Positions 29,224 through 40,840 are shown, numbered from the stretch's first letter. The stretch: DNA of 64,000 nucleotides from Lysobacter solisilvae (GCF_016613535.2 NZ_CP071518.1:682001-746000), one strand, 5' to 3'. Program-made: numbers and translations. Notes: generated by a model not told the origin, from the sequence alone.

Positions 29224-30864
29224 ATGACCCGTTCCCGTTGGACCCTGCTGTCTTCCACCGTCGCCGCGCTGGCGCTGGCCGGCGCTATCTGCGCCGCCCC
29301 GGCTTTCGCGGTCCTGCCCGCGGTGCCGGCGCCCCCCGCGCCGGCGGATTTTCGCGGCGGCCTGTACCAGGGCCTGATCGACGGCGCCGGCGAGCTCAAT
29401 CCGGCGCAGGTGCAGTTCACCGCCAGCGCCGACGGCGGCTGGCAGGCGCAGGTGCGCATCGCCGGCCGCGCCGAAGCCCTGCCGGCCACGGTCGGCTTCC
29501 AGGGCCAGCGCCTGACGCTGGCGCTGCCCGGGCCCGCGGGTCCGCTGGCGTGCGCCGGCGACGTCAGCGCGGCCGCCGTGGTCGCGCCCGCCGACCTGCC
29601 GGGCTGCCGGCTCGAGCTGGTCGCCGCGCAGGAAGGCCCGCTGGCCCAGTCGCTGGCCGGCGCCTGGGTCGATGCGCAGGGCGGTGTATACGCGATCGCC
29701 CGCAGTGGCGATTCGCCGCAGCCGATATGGATCGATTACCGCACCGGCGCCTGGCGCGGCCTGGTCGAACGCGACGGCGCGCTGCATTTCGGCCCGGGCA
29801 CGGCCACGCCCTGGCCGGAGCAGGCCACGCTCGCCCCGAAGGACGGCGCGCTGTACCTGCAGGCGTCCGGCGGCCCGAAGGAAGGCACGCGACTGCAGCG
29901 GCTCGCCCTGCGGGAGCAAGCGCTGGAATGGCAGGCCGGTGACGCCGTGCTCAAGGGCACGCTGATCCTGCCGGCCGCGGCGTCGGCGGGCACCGGCACT
30001 CGCACCACGCGCTGGCCGGCGGTGATCCTGACCCACATGTCCGGGTCCGGCGACCGCGACGCCTACCGCCAGTTCGCCTACTTCTTCGCCGCGCAGGGCG
30101 TGGCCGCGCTCATCTACGACCGCCGCGGCGCCGGCCAGTCGGGTGGCGATGAAGCTTCGGCAGGCATGCACCGCCTGGCCGACGACGCCGTCGCCGCCGC
30201 GCAGGCGCTGGGCGCCGTGCCGCAGATCGACCCGGCGCGCATCGGCACGTTCGGCCACAGCCAGGGCGGCTGGGTGGCCCCGATCGCCGCGGCGCGCTCG
30301 GATGCGATCGCCTTCGTCATCGCGCAGGCCGCGTCCGGCGTGTCGCCCGCGGAGCAGGAGCTGTTCCGCGTGGAGCACAACGCGCGCGATGCCGGCCTGG
30401 ACGAGCAGGAGATCGCGGCCGCGGTCGATTACGAGCGTCGCCTGATGGACTGGGTGCGCACCGGCGAGGGCCGCGACCAGATCCACGCCCTGGCCCGTGC
30501 GAACCGGGACGCGCGCTGGGCGCGTTTCGTCGAGCTGCGCGAAGACCTGCCCGAGCGGCCGGCGGCGCGCAGCCAGTCGTTCTGGTGGTTCGATCCCGCG
30601 CCCGACCTCGCGCGCGTGCGCGTGCCGGTGCTGGTGATCCATGGCGATCGCGACGGCTTCGTTCCGGTCGAGCGCAGCCGCGAGATCCAGCGCACGGCGT
30701 TCGCCCAGGCGCAGCCGACGTTCGTGCTGCTGCCGCGCACCGCGCACGGCATGTGGACGGGGGAGCGCGACAGCGCCCGCGAAGCGATGCGCTCGCCCGG
30801 TTCCGCGCCCGAATACTGGGCACAGCTGCGCGCGTGGCTGCGGGCGCAGCACCTGGCGCAGTAG
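29224..30864 (+). CDS. Secreted alpha/beta hydrolase
   Basis: 546 residues. A signal peptide of about 30 residues precedes a beta-rich N-terminal half (about 35-230) made of repeated strands such as GSITAPA-like folds and PAQVQFTASADGGW. The C-terminal alpha/beta-hydrolase domain has LTHMSGSGDRDAYR, YDRRGAGQSGGD, the nucleophile elbow GHSQGGW (Ser346), the acid in VIHGDRDGFVPVE and the His in PRTAHGMW. The architecture resembles exported peptidase- or esterase-like hydrolases of the S9/S15-like group. Substrate unknown. GGAGG lies just upstream of the ATG. Confidence 0.9.
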   Translation: MTRSRWTLLSSTVAALALAGAICAAPAFAVLPAVPAPPAPADFRGGLYQGLIDGAGELNPAQVQFTASADGGWQAQVRIAGRAEALPATVGFQGQRLTLALPGPAGPLACAGDVSAAAVVAPADLPGCRLELVAAQEGPLAQSLAGAWVDAQGGVYAIARSGDSPQPIWIDYRTGAWRGLVERDGALHFGPGTATPWPEQATLAPKDGALYLQASGGPKEGTRLQRLALREQALEWQAGDAVLKGTLILPAAASAGTGTRTTRWPAVILTHMSGSGDRDAYRQFAYFFAAQGVAALIYDRRGAGQSGGDEASAGMHRLADDAVAAAQALGAVPQIDPARIGTFGHSQGGWVAPIAAARSDAIAFVIAQAASGVSPAEQELFRVEHNARDAGLDEQEIAAAVDYERRLMDWVRTGEGRDQIHALARANRDARWARFVELREDLPERPAARSQSFWWFDPAPDLARVRVPVLVIHGDRDGFVPVERSREIQRTAFAQAQPTFVLLPRTAHGMWTGERDSAREAMRSPGSAPEYWAQLRAWLRAQHLAQ

Positions 30865-31117
30865 CAGCCCCTGCGCCCGGTGCGCGTTGCTGACGAACCG
30901 CGTCCGGACTCGCGGCTCCGCGCGCGCCGCCCTCCCCTGCAGCGGCACTAGCGTGACGCGATGCGCGGTTCGCGACGCGGCCACGGCGGCCGCGGCCGCA
31001 CCGCGGATGCCGCCCCTATACTCCGCCCGCGGCCTGGGCGTCCGGGACACGGAAAGCCGCATCCGTCGGCAGCCTGGCGTGCCCGCGTGGCTGCTTCATC
31101 GAAGGGAATCCAATCAG

Positions 31118-32005
31118 ATGCTGCGACCCATTTGTGCTGTGGCCGTACTGGCCACGGCGTGCCTGACTTCGCCCGCGAAGGCCGAGACCACGCTCTGCAC
31201 CGAAATCACCACCCTGCCCACGACGATCAACGTCCAGGGCACCTACTGCATGAAGGGCGACCTGTCGACCAGCCTGGCCGCGGGCAGTGCGATCACCGTG
31301 GCTGCCAACAACGTCACCATCGACTGCAACGGCCGCAAGCTGGGCGGGCTCGGGGCCGGCGTCACCACCCGCGCGTCCGGCATCCAGGCCACCAACCGAT
31401 CCAACATCACGGTGCGCGGCTGCAATATCCGCGGCTTCTATCGCGGGATCGTGCTGGAGGGCACCGGCTCCGGGCACGTGGTGGAACACAATGCGCTGGA
31501 CGGCATCACCTACCTGGGCATGCGCGTCCATGGCGCGGGCGCCACGATCCGCGGCAACCGCATCGTCAACGTCGGCGGGACCGACGACACCAACGGTACC
31601 TACGGCGGCATCCTGCTCAATGGCAGCGGCGGCCGGATCGTCGACAACGATATTTCCGGCCTGAGCACCACCGGTCCGTCCAGCCTGCGCGGCATCCTGG
31701 CCACCGGCCCGCGCAACGTGATCGAGTCCAACCGCCTCAGCGACCTGGTCGCGCCCAACGCGGGCCAGGTCAAGGCGATCATGCTGCTGGGTTCGCCCGA
31801 CACCGAACTGCCGATGCAGGCCGTGCTGCGCGAGAACTCGGTGCTCGTGCCGCCGGGCACGCAGGGCTATGCGGTGTGGGTGAAGACCGCCTCGAGCGTG
31901 TGCCGCAACAACGACCTGCTCGGCTTCGACGGCAGCTGGCTGGAAGCGCAGGCCAGCTCCGCGCTGGACGCCTGCGGCGACGCGGGCGGCAACGTCACCA
32001 AGTAA
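31118..32005 (+). CDS. Secreted right-handed beta-helix protein, paralogue of 8076-8960
   Basis: 295 residues from the ATG at 31118 (MLRPICAVAVLATACLTSPAKA, a signal peptide); a longer frame upstream is not coding. The N-terminal cap LCTEITTLPTTINVQGTYCMKGD and the first rungs (ITVAANNVTIDCNGRKLGGLGAGV, NITVRGCNIRGFYRGIVLEG, SGHVVEHNAL) match the paralogue almost residue for residue. The later rungs diverge (ILLNGSGGRIVDNDISG, VIESNRLSDL). Cysteines near both ends are kept (CRNNDLLGF, DACGDAGGNVTK). Likely periplasmic or secreted; no catalytic motif identified. Confidence 0.88.
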   Translation: MLRPICAVAVLATACLTSPAKAETTLCTEITTLPTTINVQGTYCMKGDLSTSLAAGSAITVAANNVTIDCNGRKLGGLGAGVTTRASGIQATNRSNITVRGCNIRGFYRGIVLEGTGSGHVVEHNALDGITYLGMRVHGAGATIRGNRIVNVGGTDDTNGTYGGILLNGSGGRIVDNDISGLSTTGPSSLRGILATGPRNVIESNRLSDLVAPNAGQVKAIMLLGSPDTELPMQAVLRENSVLVPPGTQGYAVWVKTASSVCRNNDLLGFDGSWLEAQASSALDACGDAGGNVTK

Positions 32006-32083
32006 GGCCACCCGGCAAGAAGGCGCCCATTGCAGGCGTGCGGCGACGGGCCGGGGTCACTCCGGCCCGTTGCGTTGTCGGCA

Positions 32084-32620
32084 TCAGCCGGAAAAGCCAC
32101 CCTGCGCGAGGAACTCGCGTTCCTCGCGCGTGCTCTCGCGCCCCAGCGCGGCGTTGCGATGGGGAAAACGGCCGAAGCGCCGGATGATGTCGTGGTGGTG
32201 GCGCGCCCAGCGATCGGCACCGGCGGGCAGGCGGCCGAACAGTTCCAGTGCGCGCTCCTGGTCGGCCATCGCCTCGGAGTGCTGGAAAGGCAGGTAGAAG
32301 AAGCTGCGCAGGGTGAGGTCCACCTGCGTGTCCAAGCCCAGCTGCAGCGCGCGTTGCGCATAGTGCCGGGCCAGCGGATCGGTGGCGTAGGCGTGGCCGC
32401 TGCGGCGGAACACGTTGCGCGGAATCTGGTCCAGCAGCAGCACCAGGGCCAGCGCACCTTCCGCATTCCCGAGCCAGTCCTCGAACTCGCGACGCGCGGC
32501 GCGCAGGTGCGCTTCCAGGAAACCGTCGCGGCACTCCAGGTCGAAGCGGTCGCCGCCGCCAAACCAGCGCTCGGGGCCGGCCTGGCGCCAGAAGTCGACG
32601 ACATCGGCGGCGGTGGTCAT
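32084..32620 (-). CDS. DUF924 family protein
   Basis: 178 residues, the normal size for the family. Typical features are VVDFWRQAGPERWFGGGDRFD at the N-terminus, LALVLLLDQIPRNVFRRSGHAYATDPLA in the middle, and FFYLPFQHSEAMADQERALELF followed by HHDIIRRFGRFPHRNAALGR. DUF924 proteins are all-helical, TPR-like and of unknown function. Convergent with the beta-helix gene. Confidence 0.93.
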   Translation of the reverse strand: MTTAADVVDFWRQAGPERWFGGGDRFDLECRDGFLEAHLRAARREFEDWLGNAEGALALVLLLDQIPRNVFRRSGHAYATDPLARHYAQRALQLGLDTQVDLTLRSFFYLPFQHSEAMADQERALELFGRLPAGADRWARHHHDIIRRFGRFPHRNAALGRESTREEREFLAQGGFSG

Positions 32621-32724
32621 GGCAGGTCTCCTTGCGCGGGTGGTGCGGCGGTGGTCACCAGGGCGGTGGCTTGAAGACTGTGGGCGTCAGGCCAGCAGCC
32701 TTCAAGACCGTCCGGCTGCCGGCT

Positions 32725-33306
32725 TCAAACCGGCTCCAGCTCGAACTCGTCGTGTCCCAGCTGGGTCTCCAGTTCGGCGATCCACGCCGCGGTGATGCTT
32801 TCCAGCGTGACCGCATGGATCAGCGGCTGGATCGCGCCCGCCGAATAGGACTGGGCGATGAAGCGCGCGTAGCGTTCGCGGAAAGTCAGCCAGGCGATGT
32901 GGACCTCGTCGAAGGCGTCCTGGTGCGGCCCGTCCAGCTGCGCCCGCAGGTGCACCACCAGTTCGCCCAGGCGGGCATCCAGGGCGCGGAACTCGTCCAC
33001 GGCCTGGGCGCTGAGTTCGTCGTGCGCGAGCAGCGCCGCATCGCCCTGGCGGGCGACCTCGCCGGCCTGGGTGACGTAGCGGCCGGCGATCTTCACCGCG
33101 GCCTCGGCCTTGCCGATCAGGCGGCTTTCGAACTGGCGCAGTTCCTCCAGGCTGGTGCGCGCCTGCTCCATGCCCTGCTTGAGGTTGAGCAGCTTCTGGT
33201 TGCGCTCGATGGTCTCGTTCGTGCGGCGGCCTTCCAGGCGGCGCTGGATGAAGTACAGGCCCCAGGTGATCGCGGCGCCGATGAGCAGGTAGAGCAGCTT
33301 TTCCAT
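32725..33306 (-). CDS. Membrane-anchored protein with LprI-like C-terminus
   Basis: 193 residues. One N-terminal membrane helix (EKLLYLLIGAAITWGLYFI) is followed by a coiled-coil region (about 30-75, LKQGMEQARTSLEELRQFESRL). The last 60 residues (AWLTFRERYARFIAQSYSAGAIQPLIHAVTLESITAAWIAELE) resemble the lysozyme-inhibitor LprI domain in spacing, but its disulfide cysteines are absent. Orientation predicts a periplasmic or cytoplasmic domain attached to the inner membrane. Function unknown; the LprI likeness is inference. Confidence 0.75.
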   Translation of the reverse strand: MEKLLYLLIGAAITWGLYFIQRRLEGRRTNETIERNQKLLNLKQGMEQARTSLEELRQFESRLIGKAEAAVKIAGRYVTQAGEVARQGDAALLAHDELSAQAVDEFRALDARLGELVVHLRAQLDGPHQDAFDEVHIAWLTFRERYARFIAQSYSAGAIQPLIHAVTLESITAAWIAELETQLGHDEFELEPV

Positions 33307-33513
33307 GGTCTCTCCCGTATGGGGTGACAGTGTGCCTGCACGGGGTCGCAGGGACTGCGATTGCGGGCTTCTCCCTCCGGCTTGCGCCCCTCAGCCCGGT
33401 GGTTTCAACAGCGGGTCAAGCGCAGCGCGCCCGGGGAGAGCCGCCGCGATCGGGCCGGAGAGCCCGGGTGCGGGCCTGTGGCGTGCCACGGCGTGCGGGC
33501 GGCACCGCGGCCG

Positions 33514-33921
33514 TTACAGGTGCCGGGTTTCGGCCGGGGCTTCCATCCAGTTGTTGTTGCGGCCGTCGCAGCAGCGCACCGGGCCTGAGAGCAGTTCGTC
33601 CACCGCGGCGTCATCCAGGCAGGCGACCTGCACCGACACGTAGTGGCCGCCGATCTGCTCCACGAAACCGCGGCCGAAGGGGCGCACGCCGCAGGTCCTG
33701 CAGAACAGCCAGTGCGTGCTGAGCGTGCCGAACTGGTAGTCCGACAGCGCGGACTCGTCGGTGAGCAGGCGGAAGGCGTCGGGCTTGATGGTGATGCCCC
33801 AGTTGCGGGTCTTGGTGCAGATCGAGCAGTTGCACTTGCCGGTGCCCGCGGCGAGGTCCAGGTCGGCTTCGAAACGCACGGCGCCGCAATGGCAGCTGCC
33901 GGAGTAGGTCCGGGTCGTCAT
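33514..33921 (-). CDS. GFA/CENP-V family zinc protein
   Basis: 135 residues from [18 protein letters not shown]; the longer in-frame start at 34008 is not supported. The family's zinc ligands are present: [20 protein letters not shown] and [14 protein letters not shown]. Members were first described as glutathione-dependent formaldehyde-activating enzyme-like, but the substrate is usually unknown. The gene ends beside a 207-bp gap before the LprI-like gene and is divergent from the lipoprotein gene at 34067. Confidence 0.92.
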   Translation of the reverse strand: MTTRTYSGSCHCGAVRFEADLDLAAGTGKCNCSICTKTRNWGITIKPDAFRLLTDESALSDYQFGTLSTHWLFCRTCGVRPFGRGFVEQIGGHYVSVQVACLDDAAVDELLSGPVRCCDGRNNNWMEAPAETRHL

Positions 33922-34066
33922 GGTCAGTCCTTTGGTCAGGGCGGCACAGGTTAACGTCCCGGGCTGCGCGGAGGACACCGGACCCGGGGGGCCGCCCACA
34001 CGGCGCATCCCGTGCTACAACTCCGCCCCAGGGAAGTTCCACGCCATGGACAGGGGAGACAAGGAC

Positions 34067-35113
34067 ATGCGATCGATCGTGGTGTTGTGCGTGCTGGCCG
34101 TGGCTTCGGCCGGCTGTTCGCAGATGGACCGGATGACGCGGCCGCGCGATGCGGCGTACCCGTATCCGGACGGCCAGCAGACGCAGTACAGCGAAATGCT
34201 GGCAGCGGACCTCACGCTGGAAGTGCGCTGCATCCAGTCCGGGCGCAGCCAGCGGGAAGCGGGGGCCAACGCGCAGGACGGCTGCGCCTACAAGAGCGTC
34301 AACGAGGCCAAGACCGCCGATGGCGCCAAGGTGTCCGCGCTCAGCAAGTATTTCCACGCCTGCGGCCAGCCCGGCACGCGCGCGGATGCCGAGTGCATCG
34401 CAACCCGCAACCGCGTGGTGGACCTGCTGCTGAAGGTGACCGACGAGAACTGCTCGACGTTCCTGCAGCGGACCTTCCTGACCAAGTCGACCAGCGACTC
34501 GGCCTATGCGTTTGGCCGCGACATGCTTACCGGCGGCACCGCGGCCGTCGCCAGCGCCTCGCCGCCCACGGCGATCGGTTTCAGCTTCGCCAACCTGCTG
34601 CTGGGCTCCTACGAGACTGTCAACGGGACCTTCTTCCTGAACTCGGCGTTCCAGTCGCTGGAGACGGCGATCAACTTGGAGCGCGAGACCCGCCTGACCG
34701 CGCTGCGCGACGAGTGCACGCGCCCCGGCACGACGACGGCGGGCTACAACGACTGCACCATCCACGAGGCCCTGCGGCTGGTGAAATCCTACGGCGACGC
34801 CTGCTCGCTGCGCACCGGCGTCAACAAGCTGCAGTCGCTGGTGCACCTGCAGCAGACCAACCAGGAGAACGTGAACGTCAAGGCCGATCTGGAGAAGACG
34901 AAGAAGGAGCTGGCCGCGAACAAGGCGGATCTGCAGGCCCAGCAGGAGGCGATGAAGACGCTGCCCGTGGAGGCCATTTCCCGGCGGGTGCGGGAAGAAC
35001 TGCTGGCCGACTTCAACGAGCTGCGCGAACGACTGCCGAAGCAGACGACCACGACGCCGCCCGATCCGAAACCGTCCACGACGCCAACGGTTCCACCCGA
35101 TTCCCAGCGGTAG
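34067..35113 (+). CDS. Lipoprotein with C-terminal coiled coil
   Basis: 348 residues from MRSIVVLCVLAVASAGCSQMD, a lipoprotein signal with lipobox SAGC; AGGGGAG sits upstream. ATG at 34046 is an alternative start. Six or more cysteines are spread through the first 250 residues (VRCIQSG, DGCAYKSVNEA, HACGQPG, DECTRPG, NDCTIHEAL). A glycine/alanine-rich segment (TGGTAAVASASPPTAIGFSFANLLLG) looks membrane-active or buried. A coiled coil (about 275-315, VKADLEKTKKELAANKADLQAQ) precedes a Thr/Pro-rich tail. No family recognised. Confidence 0.8.
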   Translation: MRSIVVLCVLAVASAGCSQMDRMTRPRDAAYPYPDGQQTQYSEMLAADLTLEVRCIQSGRSQREAGANAQDGCAYKSVNEAKTADGAKVSALSKYFHACGQPGTRADAECIATRNRVVDLLLKVTDENCSTFLQRTFLTKSTSDSAYAFGRDMLTGGTAAVASASPPTAIGFSFANLLLGSYETVNGTFFLNSAFQSLETAINLERETRLTALRDECTRPGTTTAGYNDCTIHEALRLVKSYGDACSLRTGVNKLQSLVHLQQTNQENVNVKADLEKTKKELAANKADLQAQQEAMKTLPVEAISRRVREELLADFNELRERLPKQTTTTPPDPKPSTTPTVPPDSQR

Positions 35114-35134
35114 CCCGCGGCGGCCGCCGGCCGC

Positions 35135-35911
35135 CTACTCGTCGAACCGCAGGTGTCGCACCGACTTGCCGTGGCGGCGGATCAGGCGCAGCGCTTCGAT
35201 GCCCACCTGGATGTGGTTGTCGACGAACTCGCCGGTGACCTTGGCGTCGGACGATTCGGTCTTGACGCCCTCGGGGATCATCGGCTGGTCGGACACCAGC
35301 AGCAGGGCGCCGCAGGGCAGGCGGTTGGCGAAGCCGGCGGCGAAGATCGTCGCGGTCTCCATGTCGATGGCCATGCAGCGCAGGCGTCGCAGGTAGTCCT
35401 TGAAGTTCTCGTCGTGTTCCCAGACGCGGCGGTTGGTCGTGTAGACGGTGCCGGTCCAGTAATCGTGGCCGAGGTCGCGGATCATGGTGGACACCGCGCG
35501 CTGCAGCGCGAAGGCCGGCAACGCCGGCACCTCGGCGGGCAGGTAGTCGTTGGACGTGCCCTCGCCGCGGATCGCGGCGATCGGCAGCACTAGGTCGCCG
35601 AGCTGGTTCTTCTTCTTCAGGCCGCCGCACTTGCCCAGGAACAGCACGGCCTTGGGCATGATCGCGGTGAGCAGGTCCATCATCGTGGCGGCGTTGGGGC
35701 TGCCCATGCCGAAGTTGATCATGGTGATGCCGTCGGCGGTGGCGCTGGGCATCGGGCGATCCAGGCCGACCACGGTGGCGCCGGTCAGGCGCGCGAAGGT
35801 GTGCAGGTAGCCGCTGAAGTTGGTCAGCAGGATGTGCTCGCCGAATTCGCCCAGCGGGACGCCGGTGTAGCGCGGGAGCCAGTTGTCGACGATCTGTTCT
35901 TTGTCTTTCAT
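35135..35911 (-). CDS. amn: AMP nucleosidase, short form
   Basis: 258 residues from MKDKEQIVDNWLPRYTG; an upstream frame to 36001 has no homologous content. The purine-nucleoside phosphorylase-like fold is clear: INFGMGSPNAATMMDLL, LFLGKCGGLKKKNQLGDLVLPIAAIRGEGTSNDYLP and the base-binding CMAIDMETATIFAAGF. It corresponds to the catalytic half of E. coli Amn, without the N-terminal regulatory domain. It hydrolyses AMP to adenine and ribose 5-phosphate. Convergent with the lipoprotein gene. Confidence 0.93.
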   Translation of the reverse strand: MKDKEQIVDNWLPRYTGVPLGEFGEHILLTNFSGYLHTFARLTGATVVGLDRPMPSATADGITMINFGMGSPNAATMMDLLTAIMPKAVLFLGKCGGLKKKNQLGDLVLPIAAIRGEGTSNDYLPAEVPALPAFALQRAVSTMIRDLGHDYWTGTVYTTNRRVWEHDENFKDYLRRLRCMAIDMETATIFAAGFANRLPCGALLLVSDQPMIPEGVKTESSDAKVTGEFVDNHIQVGIEALRLIRRHGKSVRHLRFDE

Positions 35912-36167
35912 GGGGGCGACGGCGATGGGGGAGAGGCAGCGGGGCGCGGTGATGCAGGGGACCGCGTGATCCGATGAATCTACGCGACCGCGGGCCGGCA
36001 TGAAATCGGTCCGGCGCGGCGCGGATGGCAGCGGCGACCTTGCCGACCTTGGCGAGCTTGCCGCGCGGGCAACCCGCCCGTCGCCCGTGACCGTCGCCCT
36101 GCTTCCCCCGCCCTGCCCCAGCGGCTACCGTCGGACGGTTCATTCCGCATCCATCCCGGGGAAAACC

Positions 36168-37636
<1,469 letters not shown>

Positions 37637-37640
<4 letters not shown>

Positions 37641-38974
37641 GCGCGCGGAACATGACGACCACGACGATGAAGGCGCTCGCCGCCGCGGTGATGCTGTGCG
37701 TGGGCGGCGTCGCCGCGGCGCAGGGCCTGCCGTCGGGCACCGTGCTGATCCGCAATGCCACCGTGCACACCGCAGGCGCGCAGGGCACGCTGCACAACGC
37801 CGACGTGCTGGTCAGCGGCGGCGTGATCCGCGCCGTCGGCACCGGCCTGCCGGCCACGCCGGACGCGCAGGTGGTCGACGCGAAGGGCGCGCCGCTGACG
37901 CCGACGCTGTTCGGCGGCATCACCGAGACCGGGCTGGAGGAAGTCTCCGGCGAAAAGGCGACGGTGGACGCGTCGTTGGGCCTGGGCGCGGCGACCAAGG
38001 AAATGTCGGTGCGGCCGGAGTTCGACGTCACCCTGGCCTACAACCCCGACTCCGTGCTGTTGCCGGTCTCGCGGGTGGAGGGCATCGGCTGGACGCTGCT
38101 GGGCGCCAACACCACCGAAGGCGGCTCGATCATCGGCGGCCTGGGCGGCGTCGTGCGGCTGGACGGCAGCCCCGATCCGGTCGGCGCCCGCGTGCTGTTC
38201 GTCAGCCTGGGCAGCCGCGCCGCCGCGCTCACCGGCAGTTCCCGCGCCGCGCAGTGGATGCTGCTGGACCAGCTGATCGACGAGGTGCGCGGCCGCATCT
38301 CGCCCGACTCGCACGCCGCCCTGCTCACGCCGGCCGGACGCGCGACGCTGGCGCGCTACATCGGTGGCGGCGGGCGGGTGATGGTCAACGTGCAGCGCGC
38401 GGCCGACATCCGCCAGCTGCTGCGCTGGTCGGCGCGCCACAACGTGCGCGTGGCCATCGCCGGCGGAGCCGAGGCCTGGATGCTCGCGCCGGAGCTGGCG
38501 CGGGCCAAGGTGCCGGTGTTCGTCGATCCGCTGGCCAACCTGCCGGCGAGCTTCGATGAGATCCACTCGACGATGGAGAACGCCGCGCGCCTGAAGGCCG
38601 GCGGGGTGGACGTGAGCTTCGCGCAGGGCGGCGACGCATCGCACAACGCGCGCAAGGTGCGCCAGCTGGCCGGCAACGCGGTGGCCAACGGGCTGCCCTG
38701 GGAAGACGGCCTGGCCGGGCTCACCCGGGTGCCCGCGCAGGCGCTGGGCGTCGGTGACCGCATGGGCACGATCGCGCCGGGCAAGCGGGCCGACCTGGTG
38801 CTGTGGAGCGGCGACCCGCTCGAGGTCAGCTCCGTGGCCCTGCAGGTGTGGCTGGACGGGCGCGCGATCCCGATGCGCAGCCGCCAGACCGAGCTGCGCG
38901 ACCGCTACCTGCGCGCCACCACGCCGGCCGAGGCCGGTGGCATGCCGCGCGCGTACCCGGCGCAGGACCGTTGA
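37637..38974 (+). CDS. Exported amidohydrolase-like protein lacking the HxH metal motif
   Basis: 445 residues; signal peptide MTTTTMKALAAAVMLCVGGVAAAQG. It has the composite-domain strands of amidohydrolases (TVLIRNATVHTAGAQGTLHNADVLVSGGVIRAVG) and the C-terminal GTIAPGKRADLVLWSGDPLEV. Where the family has PGLIDxHxH it reads PTLFGGITETGLEE, so the first two metal ligands are gone. The later FAQGGDASHNARK region keeps family spacing. It is probably a non-catalytic or altered partner of the upstream enzyme, with which it shares an ATGA overlap. Confidence 0.9.
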
Positions 38975-39109
38975 CGGCCTGACGAAGGCACGGCATCGCG
39001 GCCCGTCCCCGACGGGTCGCGATGCATTCGGATTCGACCGACAAGCCGCTTCGCCTGCGCCCGCGCATGCGTCGGGCAATCGCCGCACAGTCGCCCGCCG
39101 CGGGTAGGG

Positions 39110-40840
39110 CTACCCGCGCGCCGAATCGAGCACGACCACCCGGTTGCGGCCTTCGTGCTTGGCCTGGTACATGGCCTCGTCCGCGCGCTGCACCAGCGAC
39201 CCGGCGCCGTCGCCCACGCCGCTTTCGACCACGCCGACGCTGAGCGTGAGCCCGACCGGCGCCTTGCGCACGCGCGCGCAGGCCACCTCCACCAGTTCAC
39301 GGATGCGCTCGGCCAGGTCGCGTGCATGGCGGCGGCTGTAACCGGGCATCAGCAGCAGGAATTCTTCGCCGCCCAGCCGGCCCAGCTTCTGGTCGGGCTG
39401 CATCTCCTCCCGGATCGCCTCGGTGACCGCGCACAGGCAGGCATCGCCGATGGCATGGCCGTGGGTGTCGTTGATGCGCTTGAAGTGGTCCAGGTCCAGG
39501 AACAGCACCGACAACGGCACGCCCTCGCGGCGGCATTCGGCGATGGCGTGCTCCAGGCGCCGCATCATCCCGGCGCGGTTGAGCACGCCGGTGAGGGCGT
39601 CGTGTTCGGCGTCCTGCTTGGCCGCGTCGCGTTCGCGGCGGAACGTGAGCATGCGGTAGGCCAGGCCCAGCACCAGCACCACGGCGGCGAAGGCCTGCAT
39701 CAGCGGCAGGCCGTATTCCAGCCACGGACTGAGCGGCTGGCCGGACACCAGCTGCAGCGCGCGCGCAGTGGAGACCACCACCAGCGGCACCCAGGCGATC
39801 AGCACCAGGCCCGCGTGGCGGCCGCCCCGACGCCAGGCGGTGAACAGCGAGACGATCGCCAGCAGGTTGGCCAGCAGCAGCAGCGCGTTGCCGATCGGCG
39901 GGAACCAGCGCTTGTCGGCCGGCCACGGCGACAGCAGCACCAGCAGCAGCACGGCCGGCACCAGCGCGCCGACCACCCACAGCACGCGGCTCAGCCAGGG
40001 CGTGCGCGGGCGCAGTTCGGCCAGTTCGATCAGGAAGTACACCGAGACGATGGTGGAGGCGGTCGCCACGCACCACACCCCGACCACGCCAAAGCGCCCC
40101 AGCCAGGCCAGCGGCGCGATCGCATAGACCTCGCCATAGGCCATCAGGATGTACAGCGACTGCAGCAGCATGGTGGCGGCGAACAGCAGGTACACCCGCT
40201 CGCGCAGCAGTGTCCAGAACAGCAGCGTCACCAGCGAGACGCCCAGGAGGATGCCCATGCTCAGCCACAGCACTCGCACGTGGCCGTGGTCCTCCACGCT
40301 ATAGGCGTGCGGCGTGCGCAGGGCGACCTGCAGCGGATAGCGGGCGTCCACAACACCGATGTAGACCGGGCCAGCCGCGCTGCCGGGCACGGCGAAGGCC
40401 AGCGCCCGCCGCGAGTGCCCGGCATCCAGGCCGGGATCGAAGATGGACGCGCGCTGCGGCCGGTAGTCCGGCGGGACCAGGACGGTCAGGCGGGCGCTGT
40501 AGGGGTGGTAGACCAGCAGCAGGCGATCGACGTCGCCGCTGCGTAGCGGATGCACGCGCCACCAGCCGCGACCCGCCTGCGCGCCGGCCAGCTGGTGCGG
40601 CTGCTGCGACGGGATCCACGCACTGCTGGCCAGCTTCGGCATCTGGCTGGCGGGCGTGTCCAGCGCGGAGGCCTCCATCCGGTCGATGCCCAGGATGCCG
40701 TTGACGCCAGTGTCGTGATCGAAGGCGCCGGCGGGCCCAGGCAGCAGGCCCAGCAGGCCGCACAGGCAGAACAGCCCGATCAGCCCCAGGAGCAGGCCCG
40801 GTCGCGCGTTGACGGATACCCGCTTCCCCGCCGCCATCAT
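39110..40840 (-). CDS. Diguanylate cyclase with 7TM-DISM sensor
   Basis: 576 residues. A signal-like N-terminal helix is followed by a periplasmic 7TMR-DISM extracellular domain (about 40-185), then seven predicted helices (about 190-400) of the 7TM-DISM type, a short coiled coil (FRRERDAAKQDAEHDALTGVLNR) and a GGDEF domain with an active LGGEEFLLL signature (490-494). The upstream residues (PDQKLGR) do not form an RxxD inhibitory site, so product inhibition may be absent. It should make c-di-GMP from two GTP in response to an envelope signal. Divergent from the DUF1761 gene. Confidence 0.95.
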   Translation of the reverse strand: MMAAGKRVSVNARPGLLLGLIGLFCLCGLLGLLPGPAGAFDHDTGVNGILGIDRMEASALDTPASQMPKLASSAWIPSQQPHQLAGAQAGRGWWRVHPLRSGDVDRLLLVYHPYSARLTVLVPPDYRPQRASIFDPGLDAGHSRRALAFAVPGSAAGPVYIGVVDARYPLQVALRTPHAYSVEDHGHVRVLWLSMGILLGVSLVTLLFWTLLRERVYLLFAATMLLQSLYILMAYGEVYAIAPLAWLGRFGVVGVWCVATASTIVSVYFLIELAELRPRTPWLSRVLWVVGALVPAVLLLVLLSPWPADKRWFPPIGNALLLLANLLAIVSLFTAWRRGGRHAGLVLIAWVPLVVVSTARALQLVSGQPLSPWLEYGLPLMQAFAAVVLVLGLAYRMLTFRRERDAAKQDAEHDALTGVLNRAGMMRRLEHAIAECRREGVPLSVLFLDLDHFKRINDTHGHAIGDACLCAVTEAIREEMQPDQKLGRLGGEEFLLLMPGYSRRHARDLAERIRELVEVACARVRKAPVGLTLSVGVVESGVGDGAGSLVQRADEAMYQAKHEGRNRVVVLDSARG

